A DNA stretch of 64,000 bases from Linyphia triangularis (lineage: Eukaryota > Arthropoda > Arachnida > Araneae > Linyphiidae). The DNA lies in contig OZ021726.1 in assembly GCA_963978545.1 (NCBI GenBank), positions 58,578,959-58,642,958 on the forward strand, in the 5' to 3' direction. This document shows positions 9,781 to 20,579 of the stretch, piece after piece. Numbering within the stretch: position 1 is the stretch's first letter; each line of letters starts with the position of its first letter. The notes under the pieces are model-generated. The model was not told the origin of the DNA, ran no database searches, and saw only the letters and a list, made by a program, of their open reading frames with translations. The translations under genes and the position numbers were made by a program.

Positions 9781-11142
9781 GACCAAACTAAATTTTTAGA
9801 CTCTACAAAATTGGAGATTTTTACGTGCACAAAATTTACCAATGGTTGGTTTTCAGATTACGATTATATCATTATAGATACTCAAAACTTAAATTCTTTG
9901 ACTGGCTGTAGGGCAGGACATGCATTGTCTTTTGCATTTTGGTTGGTTGATTAGATTTCTGGCGCAAGGGCTTCGCAAGGGCCATACTGCGCCCTTTTGC
10001 ATTTTGATTTGGAAATGATTGTTTAGAAATGCCGGTAATTGGAATATGAAAACTTGATTATACAATTTTTATATCAACTTATGTGCTTCGAATTTTGTTG
10101 TTTAATGTTGAAGTTTAAAACTTGACAGAATCGATTTTGTAACACGTGATTTTTTTTTTATTAATTTTGTGAGGATTGACTATCATCTAGGGTTTATCAT
10201 TTATCTATCATGTTGAGTATTTTAAAATTTGTATTGAATGTTTTATCAATATTTAATATAAAGCTGTATTAAGTTTAGTGTTTGGCTTTTTGGTTACGAT
10301 TAAAACATTTTAGATAAGCTTATTGTTAGTTATGCTTATTTTTGGAATTGATATAACACTAAGTACATTTCCTCACGGAGTTAATACTAGAGTTTCGCAT
10401 GGAGTAAGTTTCAAATTTAGGCTAGATACAAAATAATTAAATTTATTGCAGGTATCTATGGGTTTTTATAGCAAGAAGCAATAATTTACTTGAAGTCAAT
10501 TTAACGTAAGTCGATATTTTGTGTCCAAATCAAAGAATCCAGGTATTAAAAGGATAAAATAAGTCTGGTTGTATCATTTTTACTAAAATAGTCCATCAAC
10601 ACACCTCTATAAAGGGCAGCTTAGCCAATCTTGGCTCTTGTAAAGTTTTGGGAGGAGTTCTTCAAATTCAATCCTTTCTAAGTTATATCTCCTGATCTAG
10701 CTAAACTTCTCGATCAGAGGCAAAATGCACCCTAGCATGCGAGAAGACTCTGGTTCAATATACAGTGCCGTGGTTACATAGTTTATGCTTTCAAATATAA
10801 GTAGACACAACAGATATTGTGTGTTCAAAGAAGGAGTGCTCAATTCAAGGCGTTTCCCATTTGCTACTTTAACAACAAAAACCATTCTCTATAGCATTCA
10901 ACTCTGAAATTGGCGCTAGCATTATTGTTTAGATGTCGTAAAATGTGACTCAGTTTGGCCTTCATTTATCTTTTTGCTAAATGAAAAAAAATAACGATGA
11001 AACCAAATTGTGTTTGACATCGACGTAAGATTACAAAAAAAATTGGACTCGTATGTCGCTATGAAGTTTATGGAAATTTCAGATAGACGCGAAAACACAG
11101 ATATTAGACAATTATTTAATAGATTATAACCTTATGTAAATT
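9781..11142. other. AT-rich non-coding DNA
   Basis: Short open frames only, no transposon ends or RNA genes recognised. Confidence 0.4.
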
Positions 11143-11478
11143 AAGAAAACTAATTAAACACGCTTTAATAGAAAAGTGAACTAAAAAGTAGAAAATAATT
11201 TTAAAAATGTTTGAAATAAAAATAGTGATTAACAAGAAATATTTACTATCGTAAAAAAGCGTGGGATGCTTGATGTCAATTGTTATAAATATTTAATGAT
11301 AGATATTGGTAAAAGTAAAGCCATTATGAAAATATCTTATAAAGCACCCCACGCTTTTTTATGATAAAATAAATATTTCTTGTTATTCACTCTATTCTTA
11401 TTTCAAACTTATTTAAAATTAGTTTCTACTCTTCAGTTCAGTTTTCAATCTAAGCGTGTTTATTAGTTTTTTAAACTA
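11143..11478. repeat. large inverted repeat (fold-back)
   Basis: A left arm at about 11143-11271 and a right arm at about 11341-11478 match in inverted orientation with scattered changes. The centre of the match is AAAAAAGCGTGGG / CCCACGCTTTTTT, plus AACAAGAAATATTTA and TTTGAAATAA blocks. The 70-bp loop is AT-rich. No target duplication is obvious. It may be a MITE or a duplicated and inverted piece of the spacer next to the 18S fragments, since the outer arms carry the same AAGCGTGTTT motif found before both 18S copies. Confidence 0.65.
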
Positions 11479-11609
11479 TTATTTATTTTCTTTTTAGTTT
11501 GATTTTCTATTAAAGCGGTTTTTTTTAGTTTTTCAAACTATTAAATATTTTTGTTGTAAACTATGATTTTTTTTCATATAATTTTTTTAGTTAAGTGTAC
11601 AAAACTCTC

Positions 11610-11750
11610 CAGTTGTTCCTGCCAATAGTCACATGCTTGTCTCAAATTTAAGTCATGTGTATGCCTTAGTACACGCCGTATTACTTGGCACAAAACACTA
11701 CCGTGTCTCTGAATATGAAAATTCACTAATCCTGAAGATGATAATGCGAC
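11610..11750 (+). pseudogene. 18S rRNA 5'-end fragment, copy A
   Basis: Matches the first bases of eukaryotic 18S rRNA: TTCCTGCCAATAGTCACATG corresponds to the start of the gene, followed by CTTGTCTCAAA and an AAGTCATG block. After about 80 bases the match becomes weak and is lost near 11750. Many substitutions and the truncation exclude a working rRNA gene. Confidence 0.75.
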
Positions 11751-11837
11751 TAAAAAAATTCTTTCTATTAAAGCGTGTTTTTTAGTATTTTAAACTAGTA
11801 ATTATTCAATTGTGAAACTCGAATGAAACTCCCTATT

Positions 11838-12275
11838 AAATGATTTGGCCAGTAGTCGTATGCTTGTCTCAATAATTAATTAAATCATGTGTCAGTTCAC
11901 GTCATATTAAGGTGAAACCGTGAATAGCTCATTAATTCTGTTATGGCCCCTTAGATCGTGTCCACATTTACATGGAAAACTGTGGTATTTCTAGAGTTAA
12001 TCCTTGCAATCCAGAGTTCCGACCAGATGAAAGGAACGCTTTAATATTGGATCAAAACCAATTGGTGGCTCGTCCATCATTATTATATGATAAATCTGAA
12101 TAACTTTTTGCTGATAGTATAACCATCATGCCCATGCCAGAGCTTTCAAATGTCTGCCTTATCAACTGTCGATGATAGGTTCTGTGACTACTGGGGTTGT
12201 AACGGGACACTAGGTTTCGATTATCGAGAAGGTTAGTTGGAATTTAACAGCGCAAGGGCGATGATGCGACAAACT
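11838..12275 (+). pseudogene. 18S rRNA 5'-domain fragment, copy B
   Basis: About 430 bases collinear with roughly nucleotides 12-430 of 18S rRNA. Recognisable blocks include CAGTAGTCGTATGCTTGTCT, ATTAAGGTGAAACCG, CTTAGATCG, ACTGTGGTATTTCTAGAG, GATCAAAACCAATTGGTGG, CTGAATAACTTT, TTTCAAATGTCTGCCTTATC, AACTGTCGATG and GTTGTAACGGG. Substitutions and small deletions are spread throughout, so it is a decayed pseudogene. It begins at nearly the same 18S position as copy A, about 230 bases downstream of it. Confidence 0.85.
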
Positions 12276-12747
12276 TATTGAATTATTGTATTGCCATCGG
12301 TCCTTGATAACTGCAAAATTTCAAATTAATCAAACGTTTTGAATTGGTCGAAAATTGAGTTCAAAGATTCCTTTACATATATACGAAGCTAATAAAAGCG
12401 TGTTAAAAATATAGCTAATCTCCATAACAATGGAATTTTATAGGGACAGGATTATTTACTAATAACGTTTCATTATTATTGGATAATAGAGATCTAAAAA
12501 GTTTGTATTCATTTGCAATGTTTCATTACGTTGAAAATATACAAAATTTAAAAAAATAAGTTGGGAACTGCAAATTTATTTCAGGTCATTATTTCCAATA
12601 CTTTTTGAACGGGAACCTCGCCTCTATAAGGGTTTATTTCAACGCAAGTGTCTAGAAATTTGTAGTTTTATCAGTGTATGTGGATCTTCACACTGATGGA
12701 ACCTTTGAATAAGTTTTCTTCTTAGTGTTGTTTAAAAATATTCAATC

Positions 12748-13428
12748 TTAGGCCTCGGGTTATAATACGAGTGGTGGCAAACCAAGGGAGCGATGAAAAA
12801 GTCAGGGTGGTTCTGGCTATAATGAGAGCGAATACGATATTATTCATTATATTTGTCAATGTTCCATTATATTTGTCCATATTTGCGAAATGACAAATAT
12901 AATGACTTTAAAAATAGTGTTTTGGTTTTGCACTAATTCAAAAATGTTTTATTTGGAAATATAATTTTAAATGCAATTTTATTTTTTCAAAAGCGTACGT
13001 TTATGTGATGGTTTGTGATAATCTCACCAATATAAAACATTTTTGGTTTTGGATACTTCATCTTGTGGGTGACAATCACTCAAAATGAAGCGCTCAGCTA
13101 GTTCACTGGATAACGTCATGTTAGGAACTTGTGTAAAATACCACCTTTGCTCTCATCGTAGCCAGGCCAATATGATGGCTGTGGAGTTAGCGCTCTCGCA
13201 TGTCAAAGGTGCTGGGTTTGAATCCTGAGTTAGGCATGGATGTTCGTTGTGGTTCGGAATCCACGTTAAGCTGTAGATCCTGGTCTGATTAAGCCATTAT
13301 TGTGCACAAAAATAGGTCGTTTAGCGTATAAGAAACCAAACAAACTCATCGTAGCCAGAACAACTCCACCTCTCGGTCAGCCGCCAGTCGTACACTGCTC
13401 ACATCTCGTGCCGTACACGAGGCCTTAG
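12748..13428 (+). mobile_element. TIR-type repeat family X, copy 2 (holds a SINE)
   Basis: The left end GGCCTCGGGTTATAATACGAG and, inverted at the right end, GGCCTCGTGTACGGCACGAG form imperfect terminal repeats. Match resumes further in with TTCTGGCTATAATGAGAGC versus TTCTGGCTACGATGAGAGC. The interior is homologous to 1418-1778. A SINE-B is inserted at 13166-13344. No transposase frame is seen; superfamily not assigned. Inside, TCATTATATTTGTC (12844) and its exact inverse (12892) form a hairpin. Confidence 0.65.
13166..13344 (+). mobile_element. SINE-B, tRNA-derived
   Basis: The tRNA-like head has a B-box-like GGTTTGAATCC about 50 bases in. The body ends in an AACCAAACAAA tail. A perfect 14-bp duplication, CTCATCGTAGCCAG, flanks it at 13152-13165 and 13345-13358. 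Family X copy 1 (near 1700-1714) carries the empty version of the same site, confirming the boundaries. A second, more worn copy lies at 14481-14655. Confidence 0.85.
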
Positions 13429-14480
13429 GGTCGTGTAAAATGCAGCAATTACTTGTACAGTTAAACTTTGTGAGAAATGCTCATGGAAAAAAAAAATCCA
13501 TAAAACTTAACCATCCTTTTTGTAAAAAATATTAATAGGATTATATATTTTGAAATAAAATAAACAAGGTTTTGACCACTTAATATACCGATTACAAATG
13601 CTACTGCAGTTTAAAGGTGTCGATCATGTTAGAGCAGACAGACGTGTCAATTTGCACTTTTCTACTAATAAAAAAAGATGCTTGGTTGATTTTGGTGATA
13701 TATTTGGCGAGAAAATGTGACTCTAAATACCCAAGTTCTAACCATATATTTTTATTGCCAAGATGGGAGCATCCCATTGAGTTATTGTAGAAGTGCTCTT
13801 CTGATCAAATATTATAGCACTTCAACTTGAAATACCCAACTGAATTTTCTGCAGACATATTCATTTTAGCGATACCTTTAAAATGATATATAATAATACA
13901 TTTATATCCATAACATATAAAGGGTTTATAATGTAGATTTGAAAATTGACTTCTGATACCATCTAGGACACGTACGGGGATAAATTTCCGAGTAAATTTT
14001 GGCATGGAAACTCATCCCGATTCGAGACCTTTTATTTGACTTACTGCACGTATTCAGTAGTGTTTGTATTTTTGTTTTGGAATATTGATCTTAACACGTT
14101 GCCAATCTCGGGATTGACATTCGTTGCCGATCACCTATCTTGTTACTCCACAGAAGTCTGTCCTGATCAGCCTGCATCCGATCGGAGTTTCCGTTCTTTG
14201 ATGGAATTATCTTTAAAAACATAAGCTTCCAGCTAACCCTATGGAGGAAGACAAGATGTAAAAGACATTTATGTCACATGACAAATGTTATTTCAGTTAA
14301 TTTCAGCATGATAAACGAAAATTCCGATCGGGTGCAGTCTAATCAGGACAAACTACTGAGGAGTTACAAGATACGTGATTTGCAGAGAATGTCAATCACT
14401 TGATATCTTTGGATTGTCAACTAACGTGTTAAAAAGATCAGATAAGTTCTTTATGCTTCTGCCTACATAAGAAGGCCCCA
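13429..14480. other. non-coding, nothing recognised
   Basis: Contains short open frames on both strands (13805-14005, 14036-14224) without protein-like composition or splice context. No repeats with clear ends. Confidence 0.4.
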
Positions 14481-14655
14481 CTTTATTGCTGTGTGGGTTA
14501 GAGCTCTGGCCTTGAATGCTAAAGGTTTCTGGTTCAAATCCTGGTTTAGGAATGGATTTCCGTTGTGATTATGAATCCATGTGCTGTAGGTCCCGTCTGA
14601 TTAACTTTTAACATTTATTGTGAAAAAAATAGAGCGAACAAACCAATCCTATCTT
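14481..14655 (+). mobile_element. SINE-B, worn copy
   Basis: Aligns with the SINE-B at 13166-13344: GCTGTG...GTTAGAGCTCT, GGTTCAAATCCTG (B box), GGAATGGATTTCCGTTGTG, AATCCATG, GTAGGTCC-GTCTGATTAA, and an AACAAACCAAT tail. Target duplications are no longer clear, consistent with an older insertion. Confidence 0.75.
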
Positions 14656-16690
14656 AATAGTATAGATTCTAAAGTGGCAGTATGAATTTGTATTCAGTCA
14701 AGGAACATGATTGTGTAGAATAATCGTAAAAAAAATAAGCTATTCAGAATAAAACTTTCCCTTTCTATGTCTCTAGGTGTTGATTTCTCATTGTTCAGTC
14801 AGTCTAAATAAAAGATGATAAATTCTCAAATTTGTCACTTACGAAAAATAGCTTCAGAAACCTTGAATATGAAAATACTTTCTGGTAGGATAAAATCACG
14901 AAAATTAGTACATTGGTGGTTATTTTTAAGATCTATAGAAGAAGAAAAGATAATGTTTCAGGTATGTGGATTACTGTTGAGCTTATAATTCAATCGATAT
15001 TAAGAATTGCTTAAGATATTCCGATTTTTTTTTATAGTTATAAGTTCTTAAGTACTTGTAGATAACGTTACTTCAAGCCCCTGAATCAATTTTTTTTTGT
15101 AATCTTTACGCTAAATAGAAATTTATAACTTGGGTCAAAAGAATACATCCAGGACAGATTAACTTAGAAAGTTGGGGTATATACTTGACATTTAACTTTT
15201 GGGTTAAGAAAAGCTAGGACACTATATATACTCTCCCTAATTTCTTCTCAAGGAAAAGTGATACAGGATTAAATAAATCCTTTTTTTTCTTCGCGAAGAA
15301 TTGTATTACTTTTCATAGTTTCAAAGTAGCAAATCACGAACAAGCTCTGCCTCAGTCCAAAACATCAACAGGCGGGACTAGACTGGAGTCTTATTAATTC
15401 CCATTCGAGCCTTTCATAAATTGATATAATTCTCATTGATTCTAGAAATAACCAGATAAATCTAATCGTTTCAGATACTTAACAAGTTTGTATAAATTCT
15501 CATTTTAAAACTGTACAATGGAAGAAATATGAAACTTACTCATTTTTTATAATTATTTTTTCCGATACATATAGTTGAATAAACCAAATATATTTTTAGA
15601 GATTGGTATACATTATAATTTTGTTATATATTTAAGGAATGCTATCCATCCAAGAAATTTTTTGCAGATTTTTGGATGATTCTCGCATTTGTACTAAAAT
15701 GTATCTTGCAAATAGGCTACTTAATGTTATTTTCCCAACTCATACTGAGTGAATAAGCTTTTAAGACCGCCTAAATCTCTTTTCCGGAATAAATACGTTT
15801 GCGTAACCCTTGACCTTTCGCCTGTTGAGGAATTGGGCGCCGTCGTTTTGATACGCGGATTCCTAAGCCTCTCCCTCGCCCCTTATTTCTCTCTGCCGCA
15901 TCATAGATTGTCGACTAACTGCACAATTAGACTGTTTCAATGTTCCCCCCTTAAGTCCATGGAACTTAACTCTCCATCCAAAATGTAACCATTGTGAAAG
16001 TAAAAAAATAAATTGTGAATTTTGTAGGATTTTAACAGAACTAAGCGAACGAATGGTTAAAAAGTGAATTTTTGTTCATTCACGTAAAAATCTTTACAAC
16101 GTATTAAAAAAAAACAAAAAAAAACAACAACATTCGCTTACATGTATATAGTGCAGAACGTTAACAAATATTTACTTTCCCCAAGCTTAATTTTTTTATA
16201 TTGAGGTGCACTTTGTTTAGGATTAAAAAAAAAAAAAAAAATTCATTTTCTTTGTTGGAATTTTTTTTTTTTTTTTGACGCCAGTAAAATGTTTTTTATT
16301 TAGGACACTTAGTAGCTTTGTCAAAAACTTAGTGTTGAAGTCCCGGTGATAAATCAAAAGAAACTTGTTTGTCACGCTACTTCCGTTTCTATGTTTTTTT
16401 TTTGTATCAGTTTGGGTGGGTGTAAGAAAAATGCGTTTTGTGTTCAACCGAAATTCCAAGTAGATCTTCTGCGTTCTTTGCTTAGAATTTTGGGTATCTC
16501 CACCTATTTAAAATCGTAATTTAGAAATGTCTTCTTGGGAGTATGTTATTATTGGTGTGAAAATAAATACGAGTTTCCTTTGCATCTATTCTACGCGGCA
16601 GTATCTCAAGGTTTATATAATCAAAGTAGTTTTTCTTAATTTTTTCTTTATAATGTAAATTATGTTGAAAGTTTTTTCTGAACAAGACAG
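14656..16690. other. AT-rich DNA with a GC-richer island
   Basis: Mostly AT-rich with long A and T runs near 16110-16275. The stretch 15749-15990 is clearly more GC-rich (for example GGGCGCCGTCG) with one 79-codon open frame and an AATAAA shortly after. I do not recognise it; a fragment of a retroelement or a short host transcript are both possible. Confidence 0.35.
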
Positions 16691-16857
16691 GTTGGTTGTT
16701 GTTTTCAGATTATCTGGCGCCGTGAGCAATTCACCGAAACATTCGTCATTTGACAAGCCAACATACATTTACAAACACCCATGCCTTACACAGGACTCGA
16801 ACCCGCAACCTCGCGGTTGAGAGGGTAGCACGCTAACCACTGTACCGTTTGATCGGC
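16691..16857 (-). mobile_element. SINE-A copy with internal deletion
   Basis: Full tRNA-like head at the right end (ATCAAACGGTACAGTGGTTAG when read on the minus strand) and the usual body, but about 15 bases are missing around 16728. Flanks show only a weak possible duplication (GAACAAGACAG versus GTATAAGACGG), so this copy looks older than the others. Confidence 0.85.
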
Positions 16858-17307
16858 TTGTATAAGACGGGAACAACACTATCCTGATTTTAATTAAATA
16901 CAGATTATAAACTTGACATTGATCTCTTGAATTTTTCTTTTAAATCATATTGTTTTCCAACTCACATTTTTGCTTGTTTATCAATCTTATTGTTGCTACA
17001 TCAAATTAAAAAAAAAAAAAAAAAATGTTGGGAAACACACTGCACTTAACTTATGTGTGCGTGGTAGGAGGAAGGGGCAGGGGAGGGGGAGTGTAATGGG
17101 CTTAAACATAATGCCATGTGACAAGAGCATGCCTTTCTAACTGGATAATTACTAATAAGTATTTACAAGATTTTTATAAGATTTTACTAATAAGTTAAAA
17201 TGAATACTTTAAAAGCGAGTTAATAGAAACAATTTTGATACCCAAAAGAATACTAAGCTGTACGTAATAAAATTTTTCGTACGCTTGTCATTTAGAAAAA
17301 TGGAAAA
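16858..17307. other. AT-rich non-coding DNA
   Basis: Includes a 20-base A run near 17005 and a short purine-rich GGAGGAAGGGGCAGGGGAGG stretch. No gene recognised. Confidence 0.4.
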
Positions 17308-17426
17308 TGTGATTGTAATTCAGAGGTTTTTTTACAATGTTTTTGTATAGGTGTTTGCTTATTGTTTTGAAGATTTTTTTTATTGTTATAAGCTGCTACA
17401 TAAAAAATAAAATAAAATCGGCATAC
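17308..17426 (+). repeat. left copy of the repeat flanking the LTR element
   Basis: Starts TGTGATTGTAATTCAGAGG and ends AAAATCGGCATAC immediately before the 5' LTR. The same sequence recurs immediately after the 3' LTR (21003-21122) with one substitution and one extra T. Confidence 0.9.
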
Positions 17427-17847
17427 TGTTGCACAAATTGTCTGTATATATTGTAAATAGTGACGTATTATTTTAAAATTCTATTGTAATTTATTTTTAT
17501 CTTATTTTATTTATTAATAGCGATTATACAGGTTAGAAAAAGGTGGCAACACCTAAAGCAATCGAGAAGTTTCGAGATGTTTCTTTACCGACGAATTGGC
17601 TGGAAATTTCTCGATTATTCTCTCGCGCTAGTATTTAAAGACCGGGAGATCGGGAAAGTTTTCAGATTGACTTTGGACTTCGATGAAAGCTTATCGCTTT
17701 GTTTACCTATTGGAGTGAGCTTGTATAATCGCTGTGTTCGAAGTTGTTTTTGCTAAAACTTGTGTTGAAGCTTGTGAGCGATTACACTGTTGCCTGTGGA
17801 TAAATTTTGCGAGTTTTCTGAAGAGAGAATAAATATTTTTATACTGT
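17427..17847 (+). repeat. 5' LTR
   Basis: Direct repeat of 20580-20998 with about six differences over roughly 420 bases. It begins TGTTGCAC in both copies and stops matching at ACTGT(A). It contains GACCGGGAGATCGGG and, near the 3' end, AATAAATATTTTT, a possible polyadenylation signal. The primer-binding site lies 43 bases beyond the end of the match, so the original LTR may extend further right. Confidence 0.92.
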
Positions 17848-17890
17848 AGAAACTATGCCATCATTGCCTCAGCGGAAAAATTCATAACTG

Positions 17891-17907
17891 TGGTGTCAGA
17901 AGTGGGG
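17891..17907 (+). other. primer-binding site, tRNA-Leu type
   Basis: TGGTGTCAGAAGTGGGG is complementary to the 3' end of a eukaryotic tRNA-Leu (CCCACTTCTGACACCA with CCA). It lies 43 bases after the visible end of the 5' LTR, further than usual. Confidence 0.8.
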
Positions 17908-17921
17908 TCTCGTAATTTTGA

Positions 17922-20519
17922 ATGCCGTCAACTAGAGGAATGATGGAAGACCAAATGAAGCAGTTGATGGAAATGATTGCTGGAATGAAGGCCCAACAAG
18001 AAACCGCCGCAGCCGAAATGAAAGCCAATCAACAAGCTACCGCAGCCGAAATAAAAGCCAATCAACAAGCTACCGCAGCCGAAATAAAAGCCAATCAACA
18101 AGCTACCGCAGCCGAAATAAAAGCCGGACAAGAATCTGCGGCTACAGAACTGAAAGCCTGCCGAGAATCCACATGAGCAGCTATAATTGGGATTAAAGAA
18201 GAAATGAAATCCGAGCTAACTACAATGGTGGAATCTACGATAATATAGACTACTACAAGTGTTTTACAATCGGTAAAAGAAGAGGTTCTGAATGAAGTAA
18301 GAAAAGAAATCAGTGATAATTTTGAGGCGGTTAATGGGAAAGTTGACTGCTTGGGAGAAAAGGTTTCTACAGTGAAGGAAGATCGTGTGACTGTAAGGAA
18401 TGAAATCGAAGAAAAAGTTTCCACCATGAAAGAGAAGCAGGAAAAGTTTCAAGACGCTGTTGAAGAAAGACTACGGGAAATGGAAACTCGAGAAGCTGCG
18501 ACCATTGCAACTTCTAAATGGGATAATGTTCCCACTCCCTTCATTGCGCCACGTTCCAACATCAAAATGGCCACTTTTGATGGGAGGTCGTCTTGGCGCG
18601 TTTATCAAACGCAGTTTGAAATTATTGCTTCTGCGAATGGTTGGGACGATACTTCGAAGGCATTCCATCTCGCAGCAGCTCTTCGAGGTGAAGCTGCTGA
18701 CATTTTACAGACACTACCTGAAGAGAAGCGGGGAGAATTCGTGGTGCTGGCAAGTGCGTTGGAGTTGAGGTTTGGGGAGCAGCATCTAAAGGATTACAAC
18801 AGACTGCAATTGAAAGTGAGACAGCAGAAGGCCAATGAAACTCTTTAAGAATTGGCATCGGATATAGAAAGACTGTCGCTCCTCGCTTTCCCAGACTGTC
18901 CCTCGGACGTACGAGATAACCTGTCTCTTCAGTATTTCGTGGATGCCATCAAAGATCCCGACATACAGCAAGCTACCAGGATGTCAGACAGCAAAGATCT
19001 GAAGTCCACCCTCGTCTATGCCATGAGAGTGGAAGCCGCACAGCTAGCTTCTGGAAAAGACCGACGATATGTGCGTGGTGCATTAGCCGAGGATTCATCT
19101 GACTTTTTCATCAGTAAGCTTCGAGAACTGGAAAGCAAAATTGATAGAATGATGAGAAGCTATCCCGGAGCCAGGGATCGAAAGACCAGAGTCATTTGCT
19201 GGCATTGCAAACGGGAAGGGCATCTACGACGTAACTGCCTTGATTTGAAAAAGAGAAGGGATAACACTACCACGGAATCTCAACAACTTAATCTAAGAAG
19301 ATGCCATCTCGCAGGGCAGAAGCTGCAATGTAGAACAGGTGAAGCCCCGACCAGTCGTTTCCACGTTTCATCCCGACAAGGAGGAAACCAGGGTTTATTC
19401 GTGAAGGGGGAGATCAACAGAACTCCATGTCGTTTAATCGTCGATTCGGGAGCGAACGTAACGATCGTAAGAACGGACGTGGCTCGTCGCCTGAACAGCC
19501 GACTCCTCTACACAGCGCCCTCTGTTTCGCTACAAACTGTGTCAGCTGGTAATATCTCTGTGCATGGGAAATTGGAAGTGGATATTGCCCTTGGATTTAA
19601 CACCTACAAGCACACCGTTTATGTTGCCGAAATTGTAGATCCGTGCATTCTCGGACTAGACTTTTTGAAGAAAAATGGAATTACGCTGAATTTTGAGAAA
19701 AGCAAGCTGCAAACATGGAGAGGCGAAGTTCCTTTGCACGATCTAGACATTAAAGAGCTGTGCGTATATCGGATTATGGCTCATGAAGACAATGTCATAG
19801 AGAATGCTGAAGAGTCCACATCTATGAAAAGTACCTCACCAGCCTCAGAAAGAGAACCGAAGAAAGCGACGTTGATGAAACCCTCCCAGGAAGTGGTTCA
19901 TGTGGAAATGGACAAAGTTAGTGAAGAGGGAATCGACATCCGTGCTCTTGTTACAAGCATCGAACGGAGGTCCCGGGATCTATCAGCTGCACCCGCGGAT
20001 GATTCGGACGCAATCTCAAAATCATGGAACCAGCAAGATGGGGATCAGAAACTTTCACCGCTCCTTTTGGCCTACAGAAGTGCTACTCACGAGACCACTG
20101 GCTATACACCATCTCAAATTATTTTTGGAAGAGACCTTAGACTACCCTGCGACCTCTTCTTTGGACGACCACCGGACACTCCTTCCTCGCCTGTCCAGTA
20201 TCTAGATGATCTCCAGGCACGTTTGGAAGCCGTACATCGGTTCGCCAGAGAAAGAATCGACATAATGACGGAGTGCATGAAGGTCCGCTACGATGCCAAG
20301 GCCACGGACGGTTCATTCCAGGAAGGTTACAAGGTGTGGTTATGGAATCCTAAACGTCGGAAAGGACTCTCTCCTAAGCTCCAGACGAACTGGGAAGGGC
20401 CGTATGTGGTCCTTGAGAAGATCAACGACGTCGGGGTAAGGATTCAACGGACACCCTCCTGTAAACCTAGAGTTGTACATCACAATAGGCTAGCCCCATA
20501 TTATGATAGAAGTGATTGA
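17922..20519 (+). pseudogene. Gag-protease-integrase C-terminus, one frame with three stops
   Basis: A single frame of 866 codons from the ATG at 17922, interrupted by TGA at 18174, TAG at 18246 and TAA at 18846. In order: an Ala/Lys/Gln-rich coiled-coil N-terminus with 11-residue repeats; a longer charged coiled coil to about residue 185; the Gag capsid-like core (TFDGRSSWRVYQTQFE onward, about 200-370); a zinc knuckle CWHC-x4-H-x4-C at 19199-19240; a retroviral-type aspartic protease with DSGAN at 19444 and the later ILGLDFL; then a linker into the end of integrase (LLLAYRSATHETTGYTPSQ from 20066, followed by the GPYVV tail). Everything between protease and integrase end, including reverse transcriptase, is missing, yet the frame is kept through the junction near 20040. 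Gag assembles the particle, protease matures it and integrase inserts the DNA; this copy cannot make a working set. Confidence 0.9.
18012..18133 (+). repeat. 33-bp tandem repeat in gag
   Basis: Three near-identical 33-base units (18012-18044, 18045-18077, 18078-18110) and a partial fourth encode an 11-residue AEIKANQQATA-like heptad-style repeat. The first unit differs by one base. The length keeps the frame, so copy number can vary without harm. Confidence 0.9.
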
Positions 20520-20566
20520 ATGACCTTTCCTATTAAGGACTTCCCTGCCCGGGACGTGCAGTCTTT

Positions 20567-20579
20567 AAGAAGGGGGAAA
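20567..20579 (+). other. polypurine tract
   Basis: AAGAAGGGGGAAA lies directly before the TGTTGCAC start of the 3' LTR, the expected place for plus-strand priming. Confidence 0.85.
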
